Source: Actinomyces lilanjuaniae (lineage in GTDB: Bacteria > Actinomycetota > Actinomycetes > Actinomycetales > Actinomycetaceae). Taken from it: 64,000 bases of DNA. The position numbers and the translations under genes were made by a program. The notes under the pieces were generated by a model. That model searched no databases. It had not been told where the DNA came from and saw only the letters and a program-made list of their open reading frames with translations. Shown in pieces: positions 62,980 through 64,000 of the stretch. The stretch covers positions 2,108,001-2,172,000 of the forward strand of contig NZ_CP032514.1 of the NCBI RefSeq assembly GCF_003606385.1, read 5' to 3'. Position 1 is the stretch's first letter. Each line of letters begins with the position of its first letter.

Positions 62980-63140
62980 CCAGCAGGCTCCGGCCTCGGG
63001 AACAACGAGCCGGGAAGCAGCCCGGCCAGGAAAGTCGCAGGCTGTCCACAGGCGGTGACCGTGCTCTGGCCCTGGAACCAGCCCCCGTGCCAGGCTCACG
63101 GCACGACCGCAGGTCCGGGACCTGCCCGAAAGGAGGCCTG

Positions 63141-64000
63141 ATGCGGATCCGTGGATACAGCCCAGTCCTGTGGCGCAGGCCGGGCGAGAGCCAGATCGGT
63201 GCCGAGACTGGCCACGCCACCGTCCTGACGGACCTGTCCCAGCAGGAGCAGCGCCTGCTCGACCACCTCCCCGCGACCCTGGAGCCTGGCAGCGTCTACC
63301 ACGCCGCTCGCCGCGCCCAGGTTCCGGTCCCGCGTGCCCGGGAGATCCTCCAGGACCTGGAGCGTCGCGGTGCCCTCGTGCACGGCGCCCGCTCGGAGCT
63401 GGGTGGTCCCGACGCGGTCTACTGGGAGCGCCTTCGTCTGGGTGCTCGGCAGCGCAGCACCGTCCTGGGGTCCTCCACGATCGCCCTGTGCGGCTCGGGG
63501 GCTCTTCTGCAGGAGACGGCTCTGTGGCTCGCCGAGGCGGGAGTGGGCACCATCCTGTCTACAGCCCCTGACAGGGCCGACGGAGCAGACCAGCTCCTGG
63601 CAGCAAGATTTCCCACCATCCGTACCCGGGCGCCCCTGGGAACCCGGCCCGACCTGGTCCTGACCGTGGACTCCCACGTGGTCGAACCCCTTCAGGCCCG
63701 TCGCCTGGCCCAGGAAGGGCTGCTCCAGCTTTCGGTGGTGGTACGCGAGGTCAGCGTGCGCGTCGGCCCGGTGCTGGGAAGCCCGTCGGGCCCCTGCGCC
63801 ACCTGTCTGGGGCTGTGGGAGAGGGACGCCGACCCGTGCTGGCCCGCGCTGGCAACCCAGATGCGTACGCTGCCCCCGCCACAGACGGAACGGCTTCTCC
63901 TGCACCAGGCAGCCGCCCTGGCTGCCAGGGCGGCCACGGACAGTCTTCTGGCAGGCACGGTACAGCGCTCCCGCACCCCCACAACTCCCTCGAACGTGGA
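63141..64000 (+). CDS. ThiF/cyclodehydratase-like protein, 5' part
   Basis: ATG 63141 stands behind a perfect GAAAGGAGG site. The reading MRIRGYSPVLWRRPGESQIG stays open to the window edge (286 codons). IALCGSGALLQETALWLAEA resembles the Rossmann start of ThiF/E1-like and TOMM cyclodehydratase C proteins, and GPCATCLGLWERDADPCWPA has the Cys pair and Trp pattern of those leader-peptide-binding enzymes. Known relatives in mycobacteria (Rv3196, from memory) lie in the same cluster without a visible RiPP precursor. The C-terminus is cut off. Confidence 0.7.
   Translation, partial: MRIRGYSPVLWRRPGESQIGAETGHATVLTDLSQQEQRLLDHLPATLEPGSVYHAARRAQVPVPRAREILQDLERRGALVHGARSELGGPDAVYWERLRLGARQRSTVLGSSTIALCGSGALLQETALWLAEAGVGTILSTAPDRADGADQLLAARFPTIRTRAPLGTRPDLVLTVDSHVVEPLQARRLAQEGLLQLSVVVREVSVRVGPVLGSPSGPCATCLGLWERDADPCWPALATQMRTLPPPQTERLLLHQAAALAARAATDSLLAGTVQRSRTPTTPSNV

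Overview
The window is a high-GC actinobacterial chromosome segment, most likely from the Actinomyces group (family-level inference). Support comes from the WhiB1-type regulator beside a PdtaS-type sensor kinase, the UPF0182 / PPA1309 / DUF2342 / PDZ-Lon protease cluster, actinobacterial-style rRNA genes, and GTG starts with GGAGG-like ribosome sites. A notable property of the text is that many otherwise well-conserved genes (ligA, gatA, an MFS transporter, an FtsK/EssC-like ATPase, a DUF2505 gene and others) are each split by single missing bases, mostly in or next to G or C runs. Because ligA and gatA should be indispensable, base under-calling is more likely than real gene decay.

Layout. 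1-151: 5' end of acetolactate synthase (minus). 687-2300: AspT/YidE-type transporter, closed by a strong hairpin. 3010-8737: a complete minus-strand rRNA operon (promoter, 16S, 23S, 5S) with long, low-complexity, A/C-rich spacers. 9187-10575: ACT-domain malic enzyme. 10875-14276: gatC-gatA-gatB. 14628-16589: L,D-transpeptidase. 16612-18989: ligA (broken reading frame), divergent from an orphan FHA + FtsK/SpoIIIE ATPase (19249-22747). 23126-24896: whiB1 and pdtaS, convergent. 25197-27900: DUF2505, OsmC, thyA, folA. 27940-32585: LacI repressor and a divergent three-gene polyol/sugar operon (Gfo/Idh/MocA dehydrogenase, hydroxypyruvate isomerase-like enzyme, MFS sugar porter) with twin operators. 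32815-36117: four-gene osmoprotectant-type ABC transporter. 36237-37962: PadR regulator with its oxidoreductase. 38231-40153: acetyl-CoA synthetase. 40235-43956: membrane pyrophosphatase translationally coupled to a glycosyltransferase. 44583-49217: NhaA with a C-terminal thioredoxin-like domain, nitroreductase, fumarase C.

An accessory island runs from about 49730 to the initiator tRNA at 55216-55289. It holds an integrase remnant, several broken small ORFs, and a compact cassette: BrnT-like toxin candidate, ribbon-helix-helix protein, ParB/Srx-domain protein and DNA adenine methylase. This cassette is my best candidate for an undescribed (possibly defence or maintenance) system. Core genome resumes at 55552 with UPF0182, PPA1309, DUF2342 and PDZ/Lon-type protease genes, and a ThiF/cyclodehydratase-like gene running off the right edge.

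All family calls rest on reading the translated sequence. No database search was possible.
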